Notes under the pieces: generated by a model
What the model saw: only the letters and a program-made list of their open reading frames with translations
Databases searched by the model: none
What the model was told of the DNA's origin: nothing
DNA from: Flavobacteriaceae bacterium
GTDB taxonomy: Bacteria; Bacteroidota; Bacteroidia; Flavobacteriales; Flavobacteriaceae
Direction of reading: 5' to 3'
Assembly: GCA_947451475.1 (NCBI GenBank)
Contig: CANFZC010000002.1
Span: forward strand, 27,508-91,507
DNA: 64,000 nt
Made by a program: the position numbers and the translations under genes
Shown: piece by piece, positions 21,315 to 32,138 of the stretch
How the letters are laid out: each line of letters starts with the position of its first letter
Position numbering within the stretch: the first letter of the stretch is position 1

Positions 21315-23390
21315 CTATTTTTCTTTTAGCAGTTTTTGAAGTTGGTTTTTTTCACTATCGTTGAGGGTTGGAATAAGGGATTCAAATAAATTTTTATAGC
21401 CTTCTAATGCTACTAATTCTCTTATTTTTTCTCTTGCGAATTTGCTGAACTGCCATTTATAGTGCGTCGTGGCGTTGACTAAACTTTTTAAGACATTGCT
21501 ATCTTTATCATTTATAGTGAGTGCATTCATAATAGCATTTTGACGCACTGCACTTTCATATTTGGGTGAGGTAAAGTCTACTAATTCAGTATAGTACTTT
21601 GTTTTTTCGGCGGTTTGCCCTTCGATGGAAAATATGGAAAAGGTTAGAAATAAAATCCGCAAACTTTTGTCATTTCCTCCGGTCCAATTTTGTGCTTTGT
21701 TCAAATAAAGGTTTCGGCTGTCTGGAAAATTTTTCCAAAGATTCATAAAGGCAATTTCTTTCGTATCATAGGAGTTATCCTCTAGTAAGGATTCGTATGC
21801 TGTTTTGAACTCAGCTGGTATTTCTTCTGTGAATTCAGCTACCGATTGCCGTACTTTAAGATCGTTTGTGGCGAGTGCCAAAGCCAGTAATTCTTTTTTA
21901 TCCTCGTAGGGAATAAATTTCATTTGGTAGAGAATTTCGGTTTTGATAGGATAAAAAACATTTTGTTTTAGCAGAGAAATGTATGCTTCTTTATTTTCAG
22001 CGAACGTTTTTTTGCGAAGTTGTTGGGTTTCGAATAGGGTTTGAATGAAGCTATTTTTCTTCAATAAAGCATTTGCTTCCTCTATTGGAAAATGGTAATC
22101 TAGCAACCAGCTATTCTTGAAAGCTGCCGTGTCAAATCTTGGCGCTACCTTTTTAATTTCGGCCAGAAAATCATCGGTTTCTACATTTTGAAATTGGTAT
22201 TTATTAAGGTATCGTTTCACTGCTTTTTGGAAGGCTTTTGATCCGATTGCTTCTCTGATGGTATGCAAAGCCCAAGCCCCTTTTTGGTAAAAGGATAGGG
22301 AACTTGCTTTTTCGTTCATCACGGGTATAGTATCGTTTTTGGCTGCATTGCGCAACTGAAGGGAAGAGCGGTAGAGTTGGTGGTAAAAATAATCATCCCC
22401 AAATATTTGGCGCTCGGCCAATAAAGCATAATAGGTTGCAAAACCTTCTTGAAGCCAATGATGTTTACCTGATTTGGCCGTGACTAAATCACCAAACCAT
22501 TGATGAGCCAATTCGTGAGCGTTTACATTCACATAATTACGGTCGTTGAAATCGGTATTATCAACCACGAAATCTTGAGAAAAAATAGTCGAAGTGGTAT
22601 TTTCCATACCAGCATATAAAAAGTCTTCGACTGGAATTTGCTTGTAAATTTTCCAGGGGTAGGCTACTCCGATTTCATTTTCTAGATAATCAAATATCTC
22701 TTTGGAATAGCGATATGTTGGTTCAAACTTGGTGGTGTCTTTGGGTTGGATAAACATTTGCAAAGGAACACCTGAATTAGAACCTATGGTTTTATTTCGG
22801 AAATCTCCAATGGCTAGAGCAACTAAGTAGGAACTCATGGGATTCTCCATTTCGTAGACCCATGTTTTGGATTGGAATTCTTTTTCAGGAATTACTTTTT
22901 TAAGGACCCCATTGGCAATTACAACGTAATCTTCATTATAACTCACTTGTAAATTGAAAATAACTTTTTCGTTTGCATCGTCAAAACTAGGCAACCAGTG
23001 ACTCGTATATTTGCCTTGTCCTTGGGTCCATATTTGTTGTTTTTCACCTTCTCCGTTGAAATACATTGTTTGCTTAGGAACAGCAGTATAACTAAAACTC
23101 ACCCAATTCTTTCCTTTTTTAAATCCTTCAAAGAGTAAAAGTTCCTTGTGATTATTCTTAAATCTAACGGGTTTATTATTAACTAAAACATGGTCAAAAT
23201 TCATGTTTTTAGCGTCGATTCGAATGGTATCAATGTTTTTGATTACTTTGAAATGATATACCATTGCTCCCACCACCTTCTTCATCGAAGCATCGGGAGC
23301 AACTATTGCTTGAGCTTTTAAAAAATCGACTTTAGAAGTTTGTTGAGCGAAAGTGACAACGCTGAAAAGCAGTAAAAAAAGTGTGCGCAT
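21315..23390 (-). CDS. M1 family metallopeptidase (aminopeptidase N-like)
   Basis: GMENTTSTIFSQDFV and HELAHQWFGDLVTAKSGKHHWLQEGFATY zinc-binding motif; signal peptide. Confidence 0.92.
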   Translation of the reverse strand: MRTLFLLLFSVVTFAQQTSKVDFLKAQAIVAPDASMKKVVGAMVYHFKVIKNIDTIRIDAKNMNFDHVLVNNKPVRFKNNHKELLLFEGFKKGKNWVSFSYTAVPKQTMYFNGEGEKQQIWTQGQGKYTSHWLPSFDDANEKVIFNLQVSYNEDYVVIANGVLKKVIPEKEFQSKTWVYEMENPMSSYLVALAIGDFRNKTIGSNSGVPLQMFIQPKDTTKFEPTYRYSKEIFDYLENEIGVAYPWKIYKQIPVEDFLYAGMENTTSTIFSQDFVVDNTDFNDRNYVNVNAHELAHQWFGDLVTAKSGKHHWLQEGFATYYALLAERQIFGDDYFYHQLYRSSLQLRNAAKNDTIPVMNEKASSLSFYQKGAWALHTIREAIGSKAFQKAVKRYLNKYQFQNVETDDFLAEIKKVAPRFDTAAFKNSWLLDYHFPIEEANALLKKNSFIQTLFETQQLRKKTFAENKEAYISLLKQNVFYPIKTEILYQMKFIPYEDKKELLALALATNDLKVRQSVAEFTEEIPAEFKTAYESLLEDNSYDTKEIAFMNLWKNFPDSRNLYLNKAQNWTGGNDKSLRILFLTFSIFSIEGQTAEKTKYYTELVDFTSPKYESAVRQNAIMNALTINDKDSNVLKSLVNATTHYKWQFSKFAREKIRELVALEGYKNLFESLIPTLNDSEKNQLQKLLKEK

Positions 23391-23491
23391 TATAAAGAAA
23401 TATAGAATACGAATATAAGCATTTTCCTCTTGTTCCCTTTTTTAAATTACAAATTAAAAAACTATATTCGCTATGATTATTCAATTCTTCA

Positions 23492-25603
23492 ATGATGTCC
23501 AATTCGCTCCTGCAAACTCCCATAGAATACCTCAAAGGCGTAGGTCCGCAGCGAGGGGAATTGTTGCGCAAAGAGCTGGGCATACACCGGTATGAAGACT
23601 TACTCAATTTTTACCCTAACCGTTATATCGATCGAACGCGATATTACAAGGTTAATGAACTGAACAACAATGTAGCCGAAGTACAAATCATTGGAAGAAT
23701 CATCAACATTAAGACGGTTGAATTTGGTAAAGCCAAAAAAAGGTTAGTCGCTATTTTTGTTGACGAAACGGGGCAAATTGAGCTTACTTGGTTTCAGGGC
23801 CATAAATGGATTCGGGACACTTTGAAATTAAACACTCCTTATGTTATTTTTGGAAAAGTAACGAATTTTAATGGGCAATACAGTATGGCTCATCCCGAAA
23901 TGGAATTGCAGAATGAACATGAAAATAGTTTGCGTTCGGCCCTGCAACCCGTTTATCCTTCAACGGAAACTTTGACCAACAGAGGAATTTCAAATAGGGT
24001 TATCAATAAGATGATGCAACAGGTTTTTTTGGAAACCCAAGCAAAATTTATTGAAACCTTGCCACAGTATTTGGTAGAAAATTTAAAATTGATTCCGAAA
24101 AATGCGGCGTTATTCAATATACATTTCCCTAAGAGTTCCGATTTGTTGGCCAAAGCTCAATTCCGATTAAAATTTGAAGAATTATTTTTTATACAATTGC
24201 AATTGATCACTAAGAATTTAGTTCGGAAGCATAAAATCAAAGGACATCCTTTTACTTTAGTGGGCGATAATTTTAATACTTTTTATCAAAATCATTTGCC
24301 TTTTGAATTGACTAATGCGCAGAAAAAAGTAGTAAAAGAAATTAGAAACGACATGGGCACTAATGCTCAAATGAATCGATTATTGCAAGGAGATGTTGGA
24401 TCTGGAAAAACTATTGTAGCCTTAATGGCCATGTTAATAGCTTTAGATAATGGGTTTCAAAGTTGCTTGATGGCTCCTACTGAAATTTTGGCTAACCAAC
24501 ATTATAATGGCCTAACGGAGTTGGCCAAAGACCTCAATATCAACATTAAAATCCTTACAGGTTCAACAAAAACAGCAGAACGGAAAGTCATACATGAAGC
24601 TTTAGCTAACGGTTCGTTACATATCTTAATAGGCACCCATGCTTTACTAGAGGATAAAGTACAATTTAAAAATTTAGGATTGGCGATTATCGATGAGCAG
24701 CATCGTTTTGGGGTAGAGCAACGTTCAAAGCTTTGGCAGAAGAACAGCATACCGCCCCACATTTTGGTGATGACTGCAACCCCTATCCCAAGGACACTGG
24801 CAATGAGTTTGTATGGAGATTTAGACATTTCTGTTATTGACGAGTTACCGCCTGGACGTAAGCCCATACAAACGGTCCATCGCTATGATAGCAATCGCTT
24901 GAAAGTATGGAAATTCATTAGAGATGAAATTGCCAAAGGCCGTCAAATTTACATTGTATATCCCTTAATACAAGAGAGTGAAACGATGGATTATAAAGAT
25001 TTAATGGATGGTTATGAAAGTATATCTCGAGATTTCCCGTTACCTGACTACAGCATATCAATAGTACATGGTAAAATGAAGCCTGCCGATAAAGATGCAG
25101 AAATGAAACGATTTGCCGATGGAAAAACCAATATCATGGTAGCTACTACGGTTATTGAAGTGGGCGTTAACATTCCGAATGCCAGTGTGATGATTATTGA
25201 AAGTGCTGAGCGGTTTGGGTTGTCCCAATTGCATCAATTGCGTGGGCGTGTAGGAAGGGGAGCTGAACAAAGTTATTGCATTTTAATGACGTCTTTTAAA
25301 TTATCTAGTGACAGTAAAATTAGGTTAGAAACCATGTGTACTACCAACGATGGTTTTGAAATAGCGGAAGTTGATTTAAAGCTGCGTGGTCCTGGAGACC
25401 TTATGGGTAAACAGCAAAGTGGCGTCTTAAATCTACAAATAGCTGACTTAGTAAAAGACAAAGATATCTTGCTTTTGGCACGACAAAAAGCTTTAGAATT
25501 ATTGAAACGAGATCCTTCTATGGAATTAATAGAACATCAAACCCTGCGAACTGTTTTTATTGAATTGACCAAAAAGAAAAATATATGGAATTACATTAGC
25601 TAA
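23492..25603 (+). CDS. recG: ATP-dependent DNA helicase RecG
   Basis: YLKGVGPQRGELLRKELGI; LLQGDVGSGKTIVALMA; IIDEQHRFGVEQR; MTATPIPRTLAMSLYGDLDISVIDELPPGRKPI. Confidence 0.96.
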   Translation: MMSNSLLQTPIEYLKGVGPQRGELLRKELGIHRYEDLLNFYPNRYIDRTRYYKVNELNNNVAEVQIIGRIINIKTVEFGKAKKRLVAIFVDETGQIELTWFQGHKWIRDTLKLNTPYVIFGKVTNFNGQYSMAHPEMELQNEHENSLRSALQPVYPSTETLTNRGISNRVINKMMQQVFLETQAKFIETLPQYLVENLKLIPKNAALFNIHFPKSSDLLAKAQFRLKFEELFFIQLQLITKNLVRKHKIKGHPFTLVGDNFNTFYQNHLPFELTNAQKKVVKEIRNDMGTNAQMNRLLQGDVGSGKTIVALMAMLIALDNGFQSCLMAPTEILANQHYNGLTELAKDLNINIKILTGSTKTAERKVIHEALANGSLHILIGTHALLEDKVQFKNLGLAIIDEQHRFGVEQRSKLWQKNSIPPHILVMTATPIPRTLAMSLYGDLDISVIDELPPGRKPIQTVHRYDSNRLKVWKFIRDEIAKGRQIYIVYPLIQESETMDYKDLMDGYESISRDFPLPDYSISIVHGKMKPADKDAEMKRFADGKTNIMVATTVIEVGVNIPNASVMIIESAERFGLSQLHQLRGRVGRGAEQSYCILMTSFKLSSDSKIRLETMCTTNDGFEIAEVDLKLRGPGDLMGKQQSGVLNLQIADLVKDKDILLLARQKALELLKRDPSMELIEHQTLRTVFIELTKKKNIWNYIS

Positions 25604-25694
25604 AACTTCCATTTCAACTGTTAAATAAATTCAAAGTATAACGCCACTTTCATTGTTAAGAAGTAGCTTTGTATAACTAAGTACCCTACCTTAA

Positions 25695-26768
25695 ATGCCT
25701 TTTACTTCCATGAAATCAAAATACATTATCATAACACTTTTAATCATTGCTTTAGGATGTATGATTGGTTATCGAATAACCAAAAACAAAGATGTAAATG
25801 ACAAAGGAAAAGAAAAAGAGGGTAAAAAGCCTCCCATTACCGTTACTGCTCTAGTGGTAAAACCACAAGAATTCACTAATACTCTTTCACTTTCTGGTTC
25901 AATCGAAGCCAATGAACAAATTGAGATACGAAGTGAGGTATCTGGCATTGTAGAAAAAATTTTATTTACTGAAGGAAGTCAAGTGAATAAAGGACAAGTG
26001 TTACTAAAAGTGAATGACATTGAACTGAGGGCACAACTGGCTCAAGCAAAAACAAAAGAAAGTTTGGCCTCTGAGAACGAAAGAAGAGCTAAACTTTTAT
26101 TACAAAAGGAAGCCATAAGTCAGGAAGAATATGACATCGCTAGTGCCGACTACCGGACTACAAAATCCCAAACCCAATTAATACAGGCTCAAATTGGTAA
26201 AACATCGATTAGAGCCCCTTTTTCAGGAAAAATAGGATTGCGTGCTATTTCACCGGGAACCTATGTAACTCCGACTACGTTGATAGCTAATTTGGTAAAC
26301 ACCAATCAATTGAAGGTTACTTTTTCACTGCCTGAGAAGTATGCCTCTCAAATTAGTAATGGATCAAAAATCACCTTTACGGTACCTAATTTAACGGATA
26401 CATTTACAGCAAAAATTTATGCTTTAGAACCGGGAATAGAATTAGCTACCAGAACTTTAAAAATTAGAGCTATAACAGACAATGCAACCGGTAAATTATT
26501 ACCAGGAACCTTTGCAACCATTGAATTACCTTTAAAAAATAGTAAAGACGCCATCATTATTCCTACTGAAGCAATAGTAGCTGTGCAAGATGGAAAAAAA
26601 GTATTCATTGCCAATAAAGGGCAGGCTAAAGAAGTAAAAGTAGAAACCATAGCGAGAACTGATAAAGATGTTGTCATTATCTCAGGATTAAAAATAGGCG
26701 ATACTGTATTGACATCTGGCGTAATGTCATTAAAGGACGAGGCTGATATCAAAGTGAAAATTAAGTAA
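25695..26768 (+). CDS. RND efflux periplasmic adaptor subunit
   Basis: LSGSIEANEQIEIRSEVSGIVEKILFTEGSQVNKGQVLLKVND; ATG at 25710 is an alternative start. Confidence 0.92.
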   Translation: MPFTSMKSKYIIITLLIIALGCMIGYRITKNKDVNDKGKEKEGKKPPITVTALVVKPQEFTNTLSLSGSIEANEQIEIRSEVSGIVEKILFTEGSQVNKGQVLLKVNDIELRAQLAQAKTKESLASENERRAKLLLQKEAISQEEYDIASADYRTTKSQTQLIQAQIGKTSIRAPFSGKIGLRAISPGTYVTPTTLIANLVNTNQLKVTFSLPEKYASQISNGSKITFTVPNLTDTFTAKIYALEPGIELATRTLKIRAITDNATGKLLPGTFATIELPLKNSKDAIIIPTEAIVAVQDGKKVFIANKGQAKEVKVETIARTDKDVVIISGLKIGDTVLTSGVMSLKDEADIKVKIK

Positions 26769-26786
26769 ACTTTTGAAGACAATCTT

Positions 26787-29700
26787 ATGAGTTTATCTAC
26801 CTTAAGTATTAAAAGACCGGTTTTTACAATAGTCATTAACTTGACTATTATACTATTTGGAATTATTGGATACAGTTATTTGGGTGTACGAGAATTTCCT
26901 TCAATTGATCCCGCACAGATTTCTGTTCGAACCAATTATACGGGAGCTAATGCAGATATTATTGAATCACAAATCACGGAGCCTTTAGAAAAAGCCATTA
27001 ACTCGATTGACGGCATTCGAAACATTACCTCCTCAAGTAATCAAGGATCTAGTATCATCACCATCGAATTTAAATTAGAAAAAAATTTGGAGGAAGCCGC
27101 TAATGATGTTAGAGACAAAGTATCCCAAGCCATAAAAAGCTTGCCTCAAGATATAGATGCACCACCAGTAGTCGCGAAGGCTGATGCCGATTCAGATCCT
27201 ATTATTTCTATGACCGTTCAAAGTGACACTAAGAATGTTTTGGAATTGAGTGATTATGCTGAAAATGTTATTGCAGAACGATTACAAACCATTCCAGGTG
27301 TCAGTAGTGTTCAAATATGGGGTCAAAAACGATATTCTATGCGCTTATGGATAGATCCCGTTAAATTATCCTCTTATGGTGTTACGGTTTCAGATGTACG
27401 TACTGCTTTAGAAAAGCAAAATGTAGAATTGCCTTCGGGAAAATTAACAGGAGCCAACACAGAGCTTACAGTTAAAACTATGGGTAACTTAGCTAAGCCC
27501 GAAGAATTTAATAACATTGTCATTTCGGCAGATGGGAATAAAATTGTTCGTCTGAGTGACATTGGCTATGCTGAGTTAGGGGCCGAAAATTTAGAAACGC
27601 AATTAAAAACGAATAATCAGCCAATGGTTGGTTTGGCTATTATCCCACAACCGGGTACTAACTATTTGGACATTGCTAAGCAATTTTACAAACAATACGC
27701 CATTTTCAAAAAAGAGTTACCTAAAGATATTCAGATTAATGTGGCTTTAGACAATACGTTATTCATTAAAAAATCGGTTATAGAAGTTGCTGAGACTTTA
27801 TTGATTTCTATACTTTTAGTAATTCTAATCATCTTTTTATTTTTTAGAGATTGGGCCATTGCCTTTCGTCCTCTTATTGATATACCCGTTTCTTTGATTG
27901 CCACTTTTTTTATTATGTATTTATGTGGTTTCTCGGTTAACGTTTTAACCCTTTTGGCTATTGTCCTGGCTACAGGACTGGTAGTTGATGATGGAATTGT
28001 TGTTACAGAAAACATTTTCAAAAAAGTTGAACAAGGTATGTCACCAATTGAAGCAGCTATCAAAGGTTCGAATGAAATTTTCTTCGCAGTAATTTCAATC
28101 TCCATTACTTTGGCTGCTGTGTTTTTACCGATAATCTTTTTAGAAGGATTTGTTGGGAGGTTATTTAGAGAATTTGGGGTCGTTATTGGTGCAGCGGTAT
28201 TAATTTCTGCATTCGTCTCATTGACATTAACTCCTATGTTAAACGCTTACCTGATGAAAGGCGGAGAGCAGAAAAAAACCAAATTCTATACCTTTACGGA
28301 GCCTTATTTTGAAGGACTAAACAAAGGATATGCTAGTGCATTAGAGCGATTTATGAAAAAAAAGTGGTTGAGTTTTCCAATCGTAATAATTTGTTTTGGA
28401 CTGATCCTCTTATTTTACAAAATCATTCCAAAAGAAACGGCACCCTATGATGATCGAAGTATGGTTATTGTTGGTGTTTCCACACCAGAAGGAGCTACTT
28501 ATGACTATACAGACCGTTTTATGACAGATTTATCAAAATTGATAGACGATTCAATTCCGGAGAAAAAAATTGCCTTAGTCATTACTGCGCCTGGATTTGC
28601 TTCTGCTTCTGTTAATAGTGGAAGGGTTAGGTTGGCCCTAAAAGACCCGGAAGACAGACAAAAGGCCCAGAAAGAAATTGCGGATAATTTAACTAAATGG
28701 ACTAAGAAATATTCACAGGCCAAAGTTACCGTTTCAGAGCAACCTACTATCGCTGTAAATAAAAAAGGTGGGCTTCCTATACAGTATATTATTCAAGCAC
28801 CTAATTTTGAAAAACTTCGGGAGAAAATTCCGCAATTTATAGATTTGGCGAATCAGAATGATACCTTTTCAAATGTAGATGTGAATTTGAAATTTAACAA
28901 ACCTGAAATTAATGTGACTATAGACCGGGAAAAAGCAGAGAGCTTAGGCATATCTGTTTTGGACATTGCCCAAACATTACAGTTGTCTTTAAGTGGACAA
29001 CGTTTTGGTTACTTTATGCGTAATGGCAAACAATACCAAGTTATAGGACAGTTTGATAAGAAGGACCGCGATGAACCTCTTGATTTAACGTCTATGTTTG
29101 TTAAAAATAATAAAGGAGCATTAATCCAATTGGACAATGTGGTCAAAGTTGACGAACAAAGTAATCCACCACAATTGTATCATAACAATCGCTATATGTC
29201 GGCCACCGTATCGGCTGGTTTAGCACCTGGTAAAAGCATCAGTGACGGAATTGAAGCAATGGATGAGATAAAATCTAAAGTACTTGATAGTAGTTTTACC
29301 ACCGATTTAGGAGGAGAATCAAGGGATTTTGTTGAAAGCAGTTCGAATACGATGTTTGCTTTTGGCTTGGCCTTATTGTTAATCTATTTGATATTGGCAG
29401 CCCAGTTTGAAAGTTTCATAGATCCTTTTGTCATTATCCTTACAGTTCCAATGGCTGTTGCAGGGGCCCTATTTTCTTTATGGCTATTTGGTCAAACATG
29501 GAACATCTTTAGTCAAATCGGAACGGTGATGTTAATAGGTTTAGTGACCAAAAACGGTATCTTAATTGTAGAATTTGCAAACCAATTGCGTGATAAAGGA
29601 ATGTCTAAATATGATGCCATTATCCACGCATCAGAAGCAAGATTACGCCCTATTCTAATGACTAGTTTAGCTATAGCTTTGGGGGCTTTACCCATTGCCT

Positions 29701-29873
29701 TATCGCTTGGAGCAGCTTCTAGCAGTAGGATTGGAATGGGTGTAGTAATTGTAGGCGGAACTATTTTCTCTTTGTTATTGACCTTATTTGTTATTCCGTC
29801 TTTTTACATGATGTGGTCAAAAATCAAAAAACACCGTCCTGAATTTGATAACGTGGAAGCTTTGGAAAAATAA
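26787..29873 (+). CDS. RND efflux transporter permease (AcrB/MexB-like)
   Basis: 1028 aa; LSIKRPVFTIVINL...VREFPSIDPAQISVRTNYTGANADIIESQITEPLEKAINSIDGI; GLVVDDGIVVTENI. Confidence 0.96.
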   Translation: MSLSTLSIKRPVFTIVINLTIILFGIIGYSYLGVREFPSIDPAQISVRTNYTGANADIIESQITEPLEKAINSIDGIRNITSSSNQGSSIITIEFKLEKNLEEAANDVRDKVSQAIKSLPQDIDAPPVVAKADADSDPIISMTVQSDTKNVLELSDYAENVIAERLQTIPGVSSVQIWGQKRYSMRLWIDPVKLSSYGVTVSDVRTALEKQNVELPSGKLTGANTELTVKTMGNLAKPEEFNNIVISADGNKIVRLSDIGYAELGAENLETQLKTNNQPMVGLAIIPQPGTNYLDIAKQFYKQYAIFKKELPKDIQINVALDNTLFIKKSVIEVAETLLISILLVILIIFLFFRDWAIAFRPLIDIPVSLIATFFIMYLCGFSVNVLTLLAIVLATGLVVDDGIVVTENIFKKVEQGMSPIEAAIKGSNEIFFAVISISITLAAVFLPIIFLEGFVGRLFREFGVVIGAAVLISAFVSLTLTPMLNAYLMKGGEQKKTKFYTFTEPYFEGLNKGYASALERFMKKKWLSFPIVIICFGLILLFYKIIPKETAPYDDRSMVIVGVSTPEGATYDYTDRFMTDLSKLIDDSIPEKKIALVITAPGFASASVNSGRVRLALKDPEDRQKAQKEIADNLTKWTKKYSQAKVTVSEQPTIAVNKKGGLPIQYIIQAPNFEKLREKIPQFIDLANQNDTFSNVDVNLKFNKPEINVTIDREKAESLGISVLDIAQTLQLSLSGQRFGYFMRNGKQYQVIGQFDKKDRDEPLDLTSMFVKNNKGALIQLDNVVKVDEQSNPPQLYHNNRYMSATVSAGLAPGKSISDGIEAMDEIKSKVLDSSFTTDLGGESRDFVESSSNTMFAFGLALLLIYLILAAQFESFIDPFVIILTVPMAVAGALFSLWLFGQTWNIFSQIGTVMLIGLVTKNGILIVEFANQLRDKGMSKYDAIIHASEARLRPILMTSLAIALGALPIALSLGAASSSRIGMGVVIVGGTIFSLLLTLFVIPSFYMMWSKIKKHRPEFDNVEALEK

Positions 29874-31187
29874 TTGATTATGAAATTGAAATCACTATAT
29901 GTCATCGTAATTCTAAGTTGCTTTATGGCAAAAATGCAAGCGCAAGAACTATTGAAATTGGAAGATGCCGTAAAAATAGCGTTGGAAAACAATTTTGCTA
30001 TTCGCATCGCGTCCAATAATTTAAAAATGGATGAAGCTAATGCAACTATAGGAAATGCAGGTATGTTGCCTAAAGTAACGGCGAACATTCTAGACAACAA
30101 TAGCATTCAAAATAGCTCTCAAACAAGACAAGACGACACAAAAACGGAATTGAATAATGCCAAAAACAAAAGTTTAACCTATGGCGTTGGCCTAGATTGG
30201 ACCGTATTTGATGGTTTTAAAATGTTTGCTAAAAAAAGTCAGCTTTCCGAATTACAAAAGCTTGGTGACTCTAATCTAAAACTTACTATTATTACTAAAA
30301 TAAGCGATGTAAATACTACTTATTTTGATTTGGTCCAGCAGCAACAGCAGCTAGCCGCAATTGATAGTTCCCTAGTTATTTCCAATCAAAGATTAACCAT
30401 TGCACAAAACCGATTTAGCATCGGCAAAGCTTCCAAATTAGAAGTTTTGAATGCACAAGTCGATTTAAATACAGATCAAACGGTACAATTAAAACAAAGG
30501 GAAACGCTGGCTAATACTAAAATAATACTGAATCAACTTTTAGCAAGAGATGTAAAAACAGCGTTTTTTGTGGTGGCCGAAATTGTTGTAGATAAAAATT
30601 TGTTGTTACCGTCCTTAACGGATTTAGCCATCAAACAAAACCCGCAACTCGAAGCTCAAATAATCAATAAAAGAGTGGCAGAATTGCAGTTGAAGCAAGT
30701 AATCGCTAATCGTTATCCAGTAGTCAAAGTTACTACTGGCTATAATTTTACTGAGAGCCAATCGAGTTTAGGATTCACTTCATCCTCCTATGCAAGAGGA
30801 TTAAATTATGGTTTTAGTGCTAGTCTGAATCTATTTGATGGGTTTGCTCAAAAACGTACAGAAAAAATTGCCAAATTGGAAATTGAAAATTCGAAAATTG
30901 CAATAGACCAACAAACAAATGCTTTGAAAGCTCAATTGGAAAGTGGCTACCAAACCTATATCACAAATTTAGACTTGATGGATTTAGAAGACAAAAATGA
31001 AGCTATTGCAAAACAGAATCTTGAAATTACACTAGAAAAATTTAGAATTGGTACTATAACTCCTATTGAGTTCAGAACAGCACAATTGAATTTCATTAAC
31101 GCTAAAGTTAGAAATACAATTGCTCAATTTCAGGCAAAACAATCTGAAATCAATTTAAAAGAATTGGCTGGAAATTTAAGTTTTTAA
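29874..31187 (+). CDS. TolC family outer-membrane efflux protein
   Basis: Signal peptide; two TolC-like repeats; abuts the RND permease stop. Confidence 0.92.
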   Translation: MIMKLKSLYVIVILSCFMAKMQAQELLKLEDAVKIALENNFAIRIASNNLKMDEANATIGNAGMLPKVTANILDNNSIQNSSQTRQDDTKTELNNAKNKSLTYGVGLDWTVFDGFKMFAKKSQLSELQKLGDSNLKLTIITKISDVNTTYFDLVQQQQQLAAIDSSLVISNQRLTIAQNRFSIGKASKLEVLNAQVDLNTDQTVQLKQRETLANTKIILNQLLARDVKTAFFVVAEIVVDKNLLLPSLTDLAIKQNPQLEAQIINKRVAELQLKQVIANRYPVVKVTTGYNFTESQSSLGFTSSSYARGLNYGFSASLNLFDGFAQKRTEKIAKLEIENSKIAIDQQTNALKAQLESGYQTYITNLDLMDLEDKNEAIAKQNLEITLEKFRIGTITPIEFRTAQLNFINAKVRNTIAQFQAKQSEINLKELAGNLSF

Positions 31188-31217
31188 AATATTTTCGAAT
31201 TAATAACCTGGTATAAA

Positions 31218-32081
31218 ATGGTTCAATACAACCCTAAAGACTGGATTACTTTTATCTTTCGATTTCATAAGTCGGATACCTTTCGACAATTATTACCGAT
31301 GATGGTATTCATTGGAATTTATGCTGGAGTCATTTGTTACTTGGAAACAGATTATTATAAATTGGCTGAAGATAGTCATGTCAAAAACATTTCGATCATG
31401 CATGGCATGTTGGGATTTGTCATCTCCTTATTATTAGCTTACCGAACAAATACCGCTTATGACCGCTGGTGGGAAGGCCGAAAATTATGGGGTGCCTTGG
31501 TGAATAACAGTCGGAATTTAGCCCTTAAATTGTCGGTTATACTAAAAGAAGATCACGATAAAAGATATCTTCGCTTTTTGATTCCAACTTACGCTTCGGT
31601 TTTGGCTAAGCATTTGCGTGATGAAGAAGTGGGGCAGCTCTTATTTGACGATGTTGATTTAAAAATTGACCATCATAAACACAAGCCAAACCAAGTTGCT
31701 AAAGCAATATATCAAAAAATACAAGACCTGCATCAATCTGGTAAAATAACTGGAGATCAATTAATTGTATTGAATGGAGAATTGCTTTCTTTCACAGATG
31801 TATGTGGAGCTTGTGAACGAATCAAAAACACCCCTATCCCCTACTCTTACAGTGCCTTTATTAAGAAGTTTATTTTCTTTTATATAATGACATTACCTTT
31901 TGGTTATGTCTTTAGTTTGGGTTATTATGTAATTCCAGTAGTAGTCTTTATCTTTTATGTCTTGGCAAGTTTGGAATTAATTGCAGAGGAAATTGAAGAT
32001 CCCTTTGGTGGTGATGCTAATGACTTACCTACTGCAAAGATTGCTTCCAATATAAAAAAACACATTGAAGAAATTTTATGA
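31218..32081 (+). CDS. Bestrophin family ion channel protein
   Basis: MVQYNPKDWITFIFRFHKSDTFRQL...LLAYRTNTAYDRWWEGRKLWGALVNNSRNLA. Confidence 0.92.
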   Translation: MVQYNPKDWITFIFRFHKSDTFRQLLPMMVFIGIYAGVICYLETDYYKLAEDSHVKNISIMHGMLGFVISLLLAYRTNTAYDRWWEGRKLWGALVNNSRNLALKLSVILKEDHDKRYLRFLIPTYASVLAKHLRDEEVGQLLFDDVDLKIDHHKHKPNQVAKAIYQKIQDLHQSGKITGDQLIVLNGELLSFTDVCGACERIKNTPIPYSYSAFIKKFIFFYIMTLPFGYVFSLGYYVIPVVVFIFYVLASLELIAEEIEDPFGGDANDLPTAKIASNIKKHIEEIL

Positions 32082-32138
32082 TTTCATTTTTGGGTTATGC
32101 CAATTAAAATAGTACTTTAGTAATGATTATTTCAAACC

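Noticed and set aside
24502-24867. 121-aa minus-strand ORF
   Set aside because: Antisense to recG helicase motifs.
26417-26836. 139-aa minus-strand ORF
   Set aside because: Antisense to the RND adaptor and permease start; no domain signature.
25695-32081. RND efflux plus bestrophin as a novel system
   Set aside because: Adaptor-permease-TolC order is standard; bestrophin adjacency alone is weak evidence for function.
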